Shown: in pieces, positions 26,529 through 35,752 of the stretch | Layout of the letters: each line of letters begins with the position of its first letter | Position numbering within the stretch: the first letter of the stretch is position 1 | Assembly: GCA_019635635.1 (NCBI GenBank) | Contig: JAHBZB010000001.1 | Coordinates: 682,001-746,000, forward strand | From: Xanthobacteraceae bacterium | GTDB lineage: Bacteria > Pseudomonadota > Alphaproteobacteria > Rhizobiales > Xanthobacteraceae | Direction of reading: 5' to 3' | DNA: 64,000 nucleotides | Program-made: the position numbers and the translations under genes | The notes under the pieces: model-generated | Seen by the model: only the letters and a program-made list of their open reading frames with translations | The model's database searches: none | What the model was told of the DNA's origin: nothing

Positions 26529-27298
26529 CCCTTGAACGTGTTTTTCAGTTCGCGAAGCTTGGTGAAAACCGCGGCCGGATCGCCGCCCTTCATGCCGACC
26601 GCTTCCTGCACGGCTGGAACGTCCGCGCGCAGGAACGGATTGGTGTGAATCTCTTCTTCCATGGTCGAAGGCACCGTGGGTTCATTCTTCGCCCGCATGC
26701 CTTCGATCTGCTTAAGGCGTTCCTTCAATTGCGCGTTATTCGGATCGACGGTGACCGAGAACTTCGCGTTGCCGAGCGTGTATTCGTGGCCGCAGTAGAT
26801 CTGCGTTTCCGGCGGCAACTCGCGCAATTGGAGCAGCGACTGCCACAGCACTTCCGCCGGACGCTCGAAAGGCCGGCCGCAGCCGAGCGCGAACAGCGTG
26901 TCGCCCGCGAACAGGAGCTGCTCCTTCGGGAAGTGATAGACGATGTGGCCCGCGGTGTGTCCCGGCGTGTCGATCACGTTGGCGCGGAGCGGTCCGACTT
27001 CGGCGACGTCGAGATGGCCGAGCTTGATCGAGATGTCGGGGATCTTGTCGGCTTCGGCACGCGGGCCATAAACCGGCACCGGATATTTCGCGCGGATTTC
27101 CGCAATCCCCTGCACGTGATCCGGATGATGATGCGTGATCAGGATGTGGGTGAGTTTCCAGCCTTCCTTGTCGAGCGCTGCGAGAATGGGAGCCGCCTCA
27201 GGGGCATCGACCAGCGCGGTCGTCTTGCTCTCGGGCTCGTGCAAAAGCACCGCATAATTGTCGCTCAAACAGGGGATCAGCCGGACTTCGACCGCCAT
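26525..27298 (-). CDS. gloB: Hydroxyacylglutathione hydrolase (glyoxalase II)
   Basis: Hydrolyses S-lactoylglutathione to lactate and glutathione, completing methylglyoxal detoxification. The 257 residues from ATG 27298 form a metallo-beta-lactamase domain with the dinuclear motif THHHPDH, plus TPGHTAGH, FAGDTLFALGCGR and YCGHEYTL, and end with the substrate-binding domain (ENPFLR-type, here TNPFLR). A start 12 bases upstream is possible. Its stop overlaps the DUF985 start by 4 bases, so the two are one operon. Confidence 0.94.
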   Translation of the reverse strand: MAVEVRLIPCLSDNYAVLLHEPESKTTALVDAPEAAPILAALDKEGWKLTHILITHHHPDHVQGIAEIRAKYPVPVYGPRAEADKIPDISIKLGHLDVAEVGPLRANVIDTPGHTAGHIVYHFPKEQLLFAGDTLFALGCGRPFERPAEVLWQSLLQLRELPPETQIYCGHEYTLGNAKFSVTVDPNNAQLKERLKQIEGMRAKNEPTVPSTMEEEIHTNPFLRADVPAVQEAVGMKGGDPAAVFTKLRELKNTFKG

Positions 27299-27418
27299 TT
27301 CTTGCTCCACTTTTTCGATTTAACCGGAACGTAGTCCGGTCATATCGTTGCCGCAAGGCGCGCTTTGTAGTGGCGGCGATGCAAGGCTAATGTAATCGCA
27401 ACGCAGGCGTGAGCCCGT

Positions 27419-28135
27419 ATGTTCCTCGATGTCGTCGATCTTCGATCCTTCTACGCGCAGCCGCTCGGCGTCGTGACGCGGCGGCTGCTCGTGCGCGCGA
27501 TCCGTGCGCGCTGGCCGGATGCAAAAGGGCAGTCGATCATGGGGCTCGGCTATGCCACGCCCTATCTCGGCATCTTCCGCGAGGACGGCGAGCACACGTT
27601 CGCCTTCATGCCGGGTGCGCAGGGCGTCGTGAAATGGCCGAGCGCGTCACCGACGCTCTCCTCGCTGGTTTCGGAAACCGCCTTGCCGGTGCGCGACGCG
27701 ATGATCGATCGCGTGATTGCCGTGCATGCGCTGGAAATGACGCCGCATGCAGCCGACATGCTGCGCGAAGTCTGGCGCGTACTCGCGCCCGGCGGAAAAC
27801 TTCTGCTGGTGGTGCCAAACCGCGCAGGCCCTTGGGCGCGGATGGATTCCACGCCGTTCGGGCAGGGCCAGCCGTTTTCGCGGACGCAACTCGTATCGCT
27901 CTTGCGCGAGGCGCTGTTCACGCCGGTCGGCTGGCATGAGGCGCTGTGGATGCCGCCGTTCCAGCGCAAGTGGCTGATGCGCGCCGCACCCGCATGGGAG
28001 CGCGTAGGCGCGACCCTATCGCTGCCGTTCTACGGGCTGCATATCGTGGAGGCGACCAAGCAGGTATGGCGGCCGGTGCCGGTCAAGAAAAAGCGCGAGG
28101 TGCGCGTGTTCGCGCCGGGCGCGGCGCCGGCTTAA
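27419..28135 (+). CDS. Class I SAM-dependent methyltransferase
   Basis: Predicted methyltransferase; the substrate is unknown. The 238-residue sequence has a class I fold with a weak motif I (SIMGLGYATPYLG near 39-51) and clear later motifs (DRVIAVHALEMTPHAADMLR, VLAPGGKLLLVVPNRAG). The C-terminal part is basic. It is divergent from gloB over 120 bases, an arrangement seen in related genomes. ATG 27419 is the start used; GTG 27410 is an alternative. Confidence 0.82.
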   Translation: MFLDVVDLRSFYAQPLGVVTRRLLVRAIRARWPDAKGQSIMGLGYATPYLGIFREDGEHTFAFMPGAQGVVKWPSASPTLSSLVSETALPVRDAMIDRVIAVHALEMTPHAADMLREVWRVLAPGGKLLLVVPNRAGPWARMDSTPFGQGQPFSRTQLVSLLREALFTPVGWHEALWMPPFQRKWLMRAAPAWERVGATLSLPFYGLHIVEATKQVWRPVPVKKKREVRVFAPGAAPA

Positions 28136-28144
28136 GTTTTCAGT

Positions 28145-28801
28145 TTAGTTCTTGCGCGAAAGCAGGAACACGGCCTGTTCGCCGAACAGATTCCAGAACC
28201 ACCACGGCGCATCGAAGCGCACACGTCCGCCGCTCGGACCGAAGGCGACCGCGCGCTCGATCTTCACATCGAGTTCGCGCGCGAGATCGACGAAGTCGCG
28301 GATGGTGCAGAAGTGGATATTCGGCGTGTCGTACCAGCTCACCGGAAGATTCTGCGTGATCGGCATGCGGCCGTACCACAACAACTGGCCGCGGATGCGC
28401 CAGTGGCCGAAATTCGGAAACGACACGATCACGCGCTTGCCGATGCGCAGCATCTGCTCGAGCACCCAGCGCGGGCGGCGCGTCGCCTGCAAGGTCTGCG
28501 AGAGAATGACGTAATCGAACGTGCTGTCCGGATAGTCGGCAAGGTCGGTGTCGGCGTCGCCCTGAATCACGGCGAGCCCCTTTGCCACGCATTCGTTCAC
28601 GCCGTCGCGCGAAATCTCAATGCCGCGGCCGTCGGCGTTGCGCGTTTCAGTGAGCAGTTGAAGCAACTGGCCGTCGCCGCAACCGACGTCGAGCACGCGC
28701 GATCCCGGCTCGACCATGTTCGCGACCACGACGAGGTCGAGGCGAGGCGCCTGCGGGATTGCTTGGGCGACGAAAGTGCCCGGGCTGGTCTTGGTGAGCA
28801 T
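28145..28801 (-). CDS. metW: Methionine biosynthesis protein MetW
   Basis: Methyltransferase-fold partner of MetX in homoserine acylation, known to aid MetX in proteobacteria. The 218-residue protein has RVLDVGCGDGQLLQLLTE (residues about 35-52) and the conserved SQTLQATRRPRWVLEQMLRI region. It sits 2 bases after the metX stop, the usual metX-metW pair, and is convergent with a methyltransferase gene. The first 20 residues (MLTKTSPGTFVAQAIPQAPR) are typical for the alphaproteobacterial form. Confidence 0.93.
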   Translation of the reverse strand: MLTKTSPGTFVAQAIPQAPRLDLVVVANMVEPGSRVLDVGCGDGQLLQLLTETRNADGRGIEISRDGVNECVAKGLAVIQGDADTDLADYPDSTFDYVILSQTLQATRRPRWVLEQMLRIGKRVIVSFPNFGHWRIRGQLLWYGRMPITQNLPVSWYDTPNIHFCTIRDFVDLARELDVKIERAVAFGPSGGRVRFDAPWWFWNLFGEQAVFLLSRKN

Positions 28802-28803
28802 GT

Positions 28804-30003
28804 TTACTTCGGCGCTTTCACGCCGCGCTTCTTGGCAGCCGAATCGAGAAAGCCGCGCACGATCGCGAAGAGTTCCGGCTCGTCGAGCAGGAAAGCGTCG
28901 TGGCCCTTGTCGGTCTCGATTTCCGCGAACGACACCGGTGCGCCGGCCGCGTTCAGCGCATGCACGACGTCGCGCGCTTCCTCGGTCGGAAACAGCCAGT
29001 CGGACGTGAACGACACCATGCAGACGCGGGCTTTCAGATTGCGGAAGGCGTTGGCGAGCACGTCGCCGTGTTCGCCCGCGAGATCGAAGTAATCCATCGC
29101 GCGGGTGATGTAGAGATAGCTGTTCGCGTCGAAGCGCTCGACGAAGGACGAGCCCTGATAGCGAAGATAATTCTCGACCTGGAAATCGGCGTCGAAGCCG
29201 AAGGTCGGGAGTTCCCGATCCTGCAAGCGGCGGCCGAACTTCCGGTGGAGTGCTGCGTCCGAAAGATACGTGATGTGCGCGGCCATGCGCGCGACTGCGA
29301 GGCCACGGCGCGGGCTCGTGCCTTCGCTCAGATATTTTCCGTTGCGCCAGTCGGGATCGGCCATCACGGCCTGACGGCCGACTTCATGGAAGGCGATGTT
29401 CTGTGCGCTATGCCGCGCGGCGCTCGCGATCGGGAGCGCAGAGAAGATGCGCTCGGGATAGGTCACCGCCCATTGCAGTACCTGCATGCCGCCCATCGAG
29501 CCGCCGGCGACGCAAAGCAACTGATCGATGCCAAGATGATCGAGGAGGGCGGCTTGCGCGCGCACCATGTCGCGGATGGTGACGACCGGAAACGAAAGTC
29601 CGTAAGGCTCGTCGGTCGCTTCGTTTCTTGAAGCCGGGCCGGTGGTGCCGAGACAGCCGCCGAGCACGTTCGAGCAGATGACGAAGAAGCGGTCGGTGTC
29701 GATCGGCAGACCCGGACCGACGATCGAATCCCACCAGCCTTCTTTGCCGGTGACCGGATGCACGTTGTGCACGTGCTGGTCGCCGGTCAGCGCGTGACAA
29801 ATCAGGATCGCGTTCGAGCGCTCCGCGTTCAGTTCGCCATAGGTTTGATAGGCAACCTGATAGGAGGAAAGCTCGACGCCGGCATCCAACTTCAGCGGCT
29901 TGTCGTTGCCGAAGCGGACGACCTTCGAATGCGGCTCGTCGGCCTCGCGGCGGATGATGTCCGCGGGGCTGTTTTTCTCGCGCTCGATACGAATGATGGT
30001 CAT
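28804..30003 (-). CDS. metX: Homoserine O-acetyltransferase (or O-succinyltransferase) MetX
   Basis: Acylates homoserine in the direct methionine route. From ATG 30003 the 399-residue alpha/beta hydrolase has [13 protein letters not shown] (oxyanion region), the nucleophile elbow [15 protein letters not shown], and the C-terminal Asp and His ([17 protein letters not shown]). The open frame extends 250 bases further upstream but reads as leader DNA there. A -10-like TATACT lies at 30043-30048 without a clear -35. Acetyl or succinyl specificity cannot be settled by eye. Confidence 0.94.
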   Translation of the reverse strand: MTIIRIEREKNSPADIIRREADEPHSKVVRFGNDKPLKLDAGVELSSYQVAYQTYGELNAERSNAILICHALTGDQHVHNVHPVTGKEGWWDSIVGPGLPIDTDRFFVICSNVLGGCLGTTGPASRNEATDEPYGLSFPVVTIRDMVRAQAALLDHLGIDQLLCVAGGSMGGMQVLQWAVTYPERIFSALPIASAARHSAQNIAFHEVGRQAVMADPDWRNGKYLSEGTSPRRGLAVARMAAHITYLSDAALHRKFGRRLQDRELPTFGFDADFQVENYLRYQGSSFVERFDANSYLYITRAMDYFDLAGEHGDVLANAFRNLKARVCMVSFTSDWLFPTEEARDVVHALNAAGAPVSFAEIETDKGHDAFLLDEPELFAIVRGFLDSAAKKRGVKAPK

Positions 30004-30156
30004 GGCGTTCGGGTCTTGCCGTCCTTGGAGCCGGTTTCTGCCAGTATAACAGGGCGAAAGGGAGGTAGGCACCGGGGCCTGAACCGGCAATGAATTCTTT
30101 GCTTCGCGGCGCCCCCGCGCTATCACGGGCCATTCTAACAGCATCGGCGCGATTGC

Positions 30157-31023
30157 ATGGTTAATACGCCAAATCCGAAGCCCGGCGCGGGGCCGACGCC
30201 CACGCTTGCCGACCTGCGCACGGAGATCGACCGCATCGACCGGGCGATGCATGAGCTTTTGATCGAGCGCTCGGGCATCATCGACACGCTGATCTCGGTC
30301 AAGAAATCGGACGAGACCGGCTCAGCGTTCCGCCCTGCGCGCGAGGCCTCGATGATGCGCGCGCTGGCCGAGCGGCATCGCGGCATTCTTCCGCTCGATA
30401 CGGTCGAGAGCATCTGGCGCGTCATCATCGCGACCTTCACTTACGTTCAGCGTGCCTATTCGGTGCATGTCGATCTTTCCTCGGGCGACGCGCTGGTGCG
30501 CGACTCGGTGCGCTTTCATTTCGGCTACACGGTGCCGGTGTTGCAGCATGTCGGCGCAAGCGCGGTGGTCGAGGCGGTTGCGTCTTCGCGCGGCGATCTT
30601 GGGCTCGTGCGCGCGGAAGCGGTCGCGGGCGGCAAGGCGTGGTGGCGCGAACTCGAAGGCGAGGGCAAGCCGAAGATCATCGCGCGGCTGCCCTTCGTTG
30701 AGCGCGGCGATCATCCGGCGGGGCTGCCCTTGTTCGTGATCTCGAAGCCGCTGCCCGCGGATGCGGCGGTCCACGAAGTCGAAGTCTGGAGCGTGCATGT
30801 CGCGGGCTGGAATACGTCCGTTTCCCGCGCGCTCGCACCGCTTGCCGAAGTCATCGCGCAGCCGGATAGCGGCTTTGACTCGGCTGCATTACTGATCTCG
30901 GTGCCGCAGAGCCGGAAAATCGACCAGATTCTGGCGTCGCTGAAGGAAGCGGGCGCTTCGGTGCGCGCTTCCGCCCTCGTCGGCGGCCACGCGACCCGCT
31001 ATACCGTCCCGCCCAAAGCCTGA
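30157..31023 (+). CDS. Chorismate mutase domain protein
   Basis: The first 90 residues form an AroQ-type chorismate mutase ([20 protein letters not shown] and the following [14 protein letters not shown] with the active-site arginines and lysine). The remaining 190 residues (for example [20 protein letters not shown]) are a less well-known domain, often annotated as part of a chorismate mutase/prephenate-type protein in Hyphomicrobiales. A prephenate dehydratase domain with the TRF/ESRP motifs is not evident. It heads a run with hisC and a prephenate dehydrogenase, which supports a role in phenylalanine and tyrosine synthesis. Confidence 0.85.
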   Translation: MVNTPNPKPGAGPTPTLADLRTEIDRIDRAMHELLIERSGIIDTLISVKKSDETGSAFRPAREASMMRALAERHRGILPLDTVESIWRVIIATFTYVQRAYSVHVDLSSGDALVRDSVRFHFGYTVPVLQHVGASAVVEAVASSRGDLGLVRAEAVAGGKAWWRELEGEGKPKIIARLPFVERGDHPAGLPLFVISKPLPADAAVHEVEVWSVHVAGWNTSVSRALAPLAEVIAQPDSGFDSAALLISVPQSRKIDQILASLKEAGASVRASALVGGHATRYTVPPKA

Positions 31024-31059
31024 AATTCTTTCCGAAGTACACGACCAAGGTTCACGTCA

Positions 31060-32166
31060 ATGAGCGCCTCACCAGAAGCCCTTCGTCCGCAGCCGCGCGC
31101 CGGCGTCATGGAGATCGACGCCTATATTCCGGGCCGCAGCCATGCGCCGGGTGTGGCGAAGGTCATCAAGCTCTCTTCGAACGAGACGCCGCTTGGGCCG
31201 AGCCCGAAGGCGGTCGAGGCCTATAAGAAAGGCGCGGATACGCTCGAGCTTTATCCAGACGGCGGCGCGACCGATCTGCGCGAAGCGATCGGCAAGGCTT
31301 ACGGCCTCGACCCGAACCGCATCGTCTGCGGCGCGGGCTCAGACGAACTGCTCGCGGTGCTTGCGCGCGCCTACTTAAAGGACGGCGACGAGGCGATCTA
31401 CACGACGCACGGCTTCCTGATGTATCGCAACGTGACGCTGTCGGCGGGCGCCACGCCGGTGATCGCGCCGGAGAAGAATTACGCGACCGATGTCGATGCG
31501 ATCCTTGCCTGCGTCACGCGGAAGACGCGGATGGTGTTTCTCGCGAACCCGAACAATCCGACCGGCACCTATACGCCGATCGCCGAAGTGCGCCGCTTGC
31601 ACGCAGCACTTCCCGGCAACGTCATTCTCCTGATCGACGCGGCCTACGCGGAATATGTACGCAAGAACGACTACGAAGCCGGCATCGAGCTTGCGGGTTC
31701 GAGCGAGAACGTCGTGATGACGCGCACGTTCTCGAAAATCCATGGGCTGGCCGCGCTTCGCATCGGCTGGATGTATGGCCCCGCCGCAATCATCGACGCC
31801 GTGAACCGCACGCGCGGACCGTTTAATCTCGGCGCGCCGTCGATCGCAGCGGGTGCCGCGGCGCTTGCCGATCTCGCGCATGTCGAGCGCGCGGTCGAGC
31901 ACAACGCGAAGTGGCTGCCGTGGGTCAGCGAGGAACTGAAGAAACTCGGGCTGGACGTCACGCCGAGCGTCGGCAACTTCGTGCTGATGCATTTTCCGAA
32001 CAAGCCGGGCAAGGGTGCGAAGGAAGCGGATGGGTTCCTCGTCGCGCGCGGGATCGTGCTCAGGCAGATGGGCGCCTACAAGCTTCCCAACGCGCTGCGC
32101 ATGACCATCGGCACGGAAGAGCAGAATAAGGCCGTGATCGCGGCACTTGCCGAGTTTTTGAAGTGA
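31060..32166 (+). CDS. hisC: Histidinol-phosphate / aromatic aminotransferase
   Basis: PLP-dependent class I/II aminotransferase. The 368 residues contain the HisC pattern [15 protein letters not shown] (residues about 38-52), [18 protein letters not shown] and the PLP lysine in [15 protein letters not shown]. It lies between the chorismate mutase gene and the prephenate dehydrogenase gene, which suggests that it also acts on aromatic keto acids, as reported for some alphaproteobacterial HisC. Starts 36 bases after the previous stop. Confidence 0.93.
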   Translation: MSASPEALRPQPRAGVMEIDAYIPGRSHAPGVAKVIKLSSNETPLGPSPKAVEAYKKGADTLELYPDGGATDLREAIGKAYGLDPNRIVCGAGSDELLAVLARAYLKDGDEAIYTTHGFLMYRNVTLSAGATPVIAPEKNYATDVDAILACVTRKTRMVFLANPNNPTGTYTPIAEVRRLHAALPGNVILLIDAAYAEYVRKNDYEAGIELAGSSENVVMTRTFSKIHGLAALRIGWMYGPAAIIDAVNRTRGPFNLGAPSIAAGAAALADLAHVERAVEHNAKWLPWVSEELKKLGLDVTPSVGNFVLMHFPNKPGKGAKEADGFLVARGIVLRQMGAYKLPNALRMTIGTEEQNKAVIAALAEFLK

Positions 32167-32179
32167 CCTTGTTGTCGTC

Positions 32180-33130
32180 ATGGCACCGGTCGTAAATCGC
32201 CTTGCGGTTATCGGTCAGGGGCTGATCGGCTCGTCGATTACGCGCGCGGTGAGCGCGAACAAGGTCGCGCGCGAAGTCGTCGTGACCGACGCCTCGGCGA
32301 AAGTGCGCAAGACCGTTGCCGAACTCGGGCTTGGGATTGCGAAAGTCGTCGAGACCAGTGTGGAAGCCGTGCGCGGCGCCGATCTCGTGATCGCCTGCGT
32401 ACCGGTCGGCCAATACGGCGCGCTGGCCCAGGAAATCGGTCCGCATCTGAAGGCGGGCGCGGTTCTTTCCGATGTCGGTTCGGTGAAGGGTGCCGTGGTG
32501 CGCGACATGCTCCCGCATCTGCCGAAATCCGTGCATCTCGTGCCGGCGCATCCGCTCGCAGGCACCGAGCATTCCGGGCCGGAAGCGGGGCTTGCCGATC
32601 TTTTCGAGAACCGCTGGTGCATCGTGACGCCGCTCGAAGGTGCGGACGAAGACGCGGCCGAAACCGTGCGGCAATTCTGGAAGGCGCTCGGCGCGGAAGT
32701 CGAGACCATGCCGGTAAAGCATCATGACGAGGCGCTCGCGATCACGAGCCACCTGCCGCATCTGATCGCGTTTGCGATCTTCCATACCGGGCTCAAACAC
32801 GAAGAAGTGTCGCAGTCGGAAGTGATGAAATATTCCGCCGGCGGCTTTCGCGACTTCACGCGGATCGCGTCGTCGAACCCAACCATGTGGCGCGATATTT
32901 TTCTCAACAACAAGGAAGCCGTGCTCGGCGTGTTGCAGCAGTTTAACGCCGACCTTTCGGCGCTGGCGAAAGCGATCGAGGAAAACGACGGCGAGATGCT
33001 GATCGATGCGCTGTCGAAAAGCCGGCTCACGCGGCGCAAGGTGATCGAGAAGGAACATATCTCGGTAACTTCTGCGAAGCGCGAGCACGAGGACGCGTTC
33101 CCGATCGTGCGCCCTTATGGCGACGACTAG
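32180..33130 (+). CDS. Prephenate/arogenate dehydrogenase
   Basis: Oxidative decarboxylation step to tyrosine. The 316 residues have the NAD(P) motif AVIGQGLIGSSITRAV near residue 9-24, LSDVGSVKGAVV, the HPLAGTEHSGPEAG catalytic region and HDEALAITSHLPHLIA. Length is that of a monofunctional TyrA/TyrC; no fused mutase or ACT domain. It follows hisC by 13 bases, completing the aromatic trio. Confidence 0.94.
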   Translation: MAPVVNRLAVIGQGLIGSSITRAVSANKVAREVVVTDASAKVRKTVAELGLGIAKVVETSVEAVRGADLVIACVPVGQYGALAQEIGPHLKAGAVLSDVGSVKGAVVRDMLPHLPKSVHLVPAHPLAGTEHSGPEAGLADLFENRWCIVTPLEGADEDAAETVRQFWKALGAEVETMPVKHHDEALAITSHLPHLIAFAIFHTGLKHEEVSQSEVMKYSAGGFRDFTRIASSNPTMWRDIFLNNKEAVLGVLQQFNADLSALAKAIEENDGEMLIDALSKSRLTRRKVIEKEHISVTSAKREHEDAFPIVRPYGDD

Positions 33131-33695
33131 CGCCACGATGCGCGGAGACCTCTGGGTGTTCGGTTACGGCTCGCTGATGTGGCGGCCGGGATTCGAATTT
33201 CTCGAAAAGCGCCCCGCACGGCTCAATGGCGCGCATCGCGCGCTTTGCGTGATCTCGCATGTCCATCGCGGCACGCCGGAAAAGCCGGGACTGGTGCTCG
33301 GGCTCGACCGCGGCGGCTCCTGCCACGGGATCGCGTTTCGCGTGGCGGCGAAGAACCGCGATCTCGTGATTCAATACCTGCGCGAGCGGGAGCAGGTGAC
33401 GAGCGTCTATCTGGAAAAATTCCGGCTGGTCGATCTACTTGACGGCGACCGCGCACGGGTGAGCGCGGTCTGCTACCTCGTCGATCGCGGTCATGTGCAA
33501 TATTCCGGCATGCTCACGCCGGAAGAACAGCTCGCTTATGTAAAGCGAGGGCACGGCCAGTCGGGAAACAATCCCGACTATGTGCTGGCGACCGTCGAGG
33601 CGCTGCATAGTCTCGGCATCCGCGACCGCGGGCTCGAATGGCTCGCGGAACGGCTGAAGGGCGAGCGGCCCTTTACGCTGCGCGACGCGGATTGA
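33117..33695 (+). CDS. ChaC-like gamma-glutamylcyclotransferase
   Basis: Likely cleaves glutathione to 5-oxoproline and Cys-Gly in the cytosol. The 192 residues show the family motif VFGYGSLMWRPGFEF (residues about 14-28), RALCVISHVHRGTPEKPGLV, and YLREREQVTSVY with the catalytic glutamate. The start at 33117 overlaps the dehydrogenase by 14 bases; ATG 33138, just before the conserved part, is equally possible, since neither has a clear Shine-Dalgarno sequence. Confidence 0.9.
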   Translation: MATTSATMRGDLWVFGYGSLMWRPGFEFLEKRPARLNGAHRALCVISHVHRGTPEKPGLVLGLDRGGSCHGIAFRVAAKNRDLVIQYLREREQVTSVYLEKFRLVDLLDGDRARVSAVCYLVDRGHVQYSGMLTPEEQLAYVKRGHGQSGNNPDYVLATVEALHSLGIRDRGLEWLAERLKGERPFTLRDAD

Positions 33696-34077
33696 ACGGA
33701 ATAACGTTGCTGCCCGGATTGCCGGAAGACGCATTACCCGGCGCGCTGCCGTCATCGATCAGTGCGCGAAGATCCCGGTGCGCGAAAGCCAGCGCTTCGA
33801 TCCGCTCGACGACATGGACGTGCACTTCATCGGCTTCCACCGGCGCGGCTTCGTTGGCAGGACCTGCCGAAATCGCGATGACCTTGGGGCCATCGGGAGT
33901 CTGTTTCACGTAAAGCGAGACCGCGAGGTCGTAGGCAGGCGTCTCACCCGGCGCGTAGCGGCTGGTGGCGTAGCGGCGGCCAGAGCCGCCGCACCAGAAC
34001 TGGAAACGGCCGGCGAGGCCTGGGAATTTCGTCGCGGCGAGCTCTCCCGCGTATTTCGCTCGTTCGAATCGCGTCAT
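33673..34077 (-). CDS. Hypothetical protein, 134 residues
   Basis: No family recognised. The protein starts MTRFERAKYAGELAATKFPG and has a beta-rich middle (AYDLAVSLYVKQTPDGPKVI) and a proline-, glycine- and asparagine-rich tail (SAPGNASSGNPGSNVIPFNP). There is no signal peptide or membrane segment. It overlaps the end of the ChaC gene by 23 bases, tail to tail, and its start faces plsC with a 50-base gap. The short AT-rich stretch before its start looks like a promoter region. Confidence 0.6.
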   Translation of the reverse strand: MTRFERAKYAGELAATKFPGLAGRFQFWCGGSGRRYATSRYAPGETPAYDLAVSLYVKQTPDGPKVIAISAGPANEAAPVEADEVHVHVVERIEALAFAHRDLRALIDDGSAPGNASSGNPGSNVIPFNPRRAA

Positions 34078-34126
34078 GAGAACAAAACTAGAACATCAAT
34101 GGTTAATGTCAACTTAACGATTGGAA

Positions 34127-34927
34127 TCAAGTTCTCATGCGCGAGATTTCCTCCTTGCCTTGCTCGACCAGCCGGGCGGTCGCGGTTTCGATGACTTCTT
34201 CAAGGTGCTTGAGAAATTCGAGCTTCGGCATGCCGGGCTCAATCGGGTCGAGAAATTCCATCCGCACCGTGCCGGGCGTCATGCGCAGCGAGCGGCGCGG
34301 CCAGTAAAGCCCGGAGTTCAGCGCGACCGGCACGCAGGGCACGTCCAGTTCACCGTAGAGATGTGCGACACCGTATTTGTAGGAAGGCTCCGCGCCGACC
34401 GGACGCCGCGTGCCTTCGGGATAAATGATGATCTGGCGGCGTTCCTTCATGCGCTGGCGGCCGACCTGCGTGATCTGGTCGAGGGCTGCCTGCCGCGCGC
34501 CGCGGTTCACCGGGATCAGGCGGGCCTTCATCGTGTACCAGCCGAACAGCGGGATCCATTGCAGCTCGCGCTTCAGCACGAAGGTCGGGTCGGGCAGCAT
34601 GGCGGCGATCGTGTAGGTCTCCCACGCCGACTGATGCTTGGAGGCGACGATGATGCCGCCCGGCGGCACCTTCTCGAACCCGATGATTTCCGGCTCGATG
34701 CCGGCGATCCATTTCAGGAGAAAGCGGTTGCCCGCAGCCCACGAGCGCACCGGAATCCAGACGTAGCGGCGCGGCAGCAGCAACACCGGCAGATAGAACA
34801 TGATCTGCAGGAAGGTGTTCAGATAGAACGCGACGTTGAAGAGAAGCGAGCGGAAAAGCTGCACGGGCCGGGACTTTCCTTGTTCTTCGCCGCCGAAGGT
34901 CTCAGGTCGCGCGGACGAGCGCGGCAA
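34127..34927 (-). CDS. plsC: 1-acyl-sn-glycerol-3-phosphate acyltransferase
   Basis: Makes phosphatidic acid at the inner membrane. The 266 residues have an N-terminal hydrophobic segment, the catalytic acyltransferase block in which the usual NH(x)4D appears as KHQSAWET, and IIYPEGTRRPVG. The lysine instead of asparagine before the histidine is common in alphaproteobacterial members. The start at 34927 lies 26 bases inside ydcF; GTG 34864, preceded by AAGGAAAG, gives a 245-residue version and may be the real start. Confidence 0.88.
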   Translation of the reverse strand: MPRSSARPETFGGEEQGKSRPVQLFRSLLFNVAFYLNTFLQIMFYLPVLLLPRRYVWIPVRSWAAGNRFLLKWIAGIEPEIIGFEKVPPGGIIVASKHQSAWETYTIAAMLPDPTFVLKRELQWIPLFGWYTMKARLIPVNRGARQAALDQITQVGRQRMKERRQIIIYPEGTRRPVGAEPSYKYGVAHLYGELDVPCVPVALNSGLYWPRRSLRMTPGTVRMEFLDPIEPGMPKLEFLKHLEEVIETATARLVEQGKEEISRMRT

Positions 34928-35561
34928 GATATTTCAGATACTCGAAAACGAGAAGCCGCACGGTCTGCGGGGTCGACCACCAGCTATGCTCGCGCATGCG
35001 CTCGGTGAACACCGGATAAGGGATCAGTTCGATGCCGTCGGTTTCGTGCTCGAGCTCGACCAGCGCGCGCGGCATGTGCCAGGCAGAGGTCACGATCAGG
35101 AGCGACTTGAAGCCGTGCTTCTTCGCCCAGCCCGCGGTTTCGACTGCGTTGCCGAGCGTGTTCTGCGCCTCGTGGCCGAGATCGATGCAACATTCCGAAA
35201 GCCGCGCGAAATCCGGAATCTGCTTCTTCAATTCGTCTGTGGTTGTGATCGGATTGACGCCGGAAACGAGGAGCCGCTTGCCGCGGCTCTGCGCGAGCAG
35301 TTCGATCGCATCGGCCATGCGCTGGGCGCCGCCGGTCAGCACCACGATGCCGTCAGCGCCACGCGTGGTGCGCGTCTCGACCGAAGGAATTTCCTTCAGA
35401 TAGACGACGAAGCCCGCGATCAATCCCGCGATCACCGCCCCGGAAAAACTCCAGAGCAGCACCGACAAAAAGCTGCGCCCGCGCCTGCCGCGCGCGGCGT
35501 TTCCCGCCATCGGCGGCGAATCCGGCTCGCTCCCGCTCGTCATCCCGTTCATATCCAGCAT
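34902..35561 (-). CDS. YdcF family (DUF218) protein
   Basis: Membrane-anchored protein related to envelope-biogenesis factors such as SanA and ElyC. From ATG 35561 it has 219 residues: a charged cytoplasmic lead, one helix (FLSVLLWSFSGAVIAGLIAG) and the DUF218 domain with GIVVLTGGAQRMADAIELL, KRLLVSGVN and the VTSAWHMPRALVEL motif. The open frame extends upstream to 36065 but this would run over the promoter of the divergent zinc-ribbon gene. It is operonic with plsC. In related genomes ftsE and ftsX often stand upstream; they are absent here. Confidence 0.85.
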   Translation of the reverse strand: MLDMNGMTSGSEPDSPPMAGNAARGRRGRSFLSVLLWSFSGAVIAGLIAGFVVYLKEIPSVETRTTRGADGIVVLTGGAQRMADAIELLAQSRGKRLLVSGVNPITTTDELKKQIPDFARLSECCIDLGHEAQNTLGNAVETAGWAKKHGFKSLLIVTSAWHMPRALVELEHETDGIELIPYPVFTERMREHSWWSTPQTVRLLVFEYLKYLAALVRAT

Positions 35562-35752
35562 GGTATTTCCAAATACGGCAAGCAGGCGGCCCATGCGTCT
35601 CTTTCGCGCGCGGCGTCCCGTTTCGGGAAGCCGCGATGGAAAAGGCCGCCGTACCGGCACTTTCCATGCAGCAGATGCCCAAATTACGGTTTTCGATCCA
35701 TTAACGGGTCTTGCGGCATCATGCGCGCAGTAATTGTTGTGTGAGGCTTGCA

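Noticed and set aside
30004-30156. A SAM-II riboswitch before metX, expected in some alphaproteobacteria
   Set aside because: The leader has GC-rich stems, but the conserved SAM-II pseudoknot core (GCUAAA-type segment and its partner) was not found. A covariance-model search would settle it.
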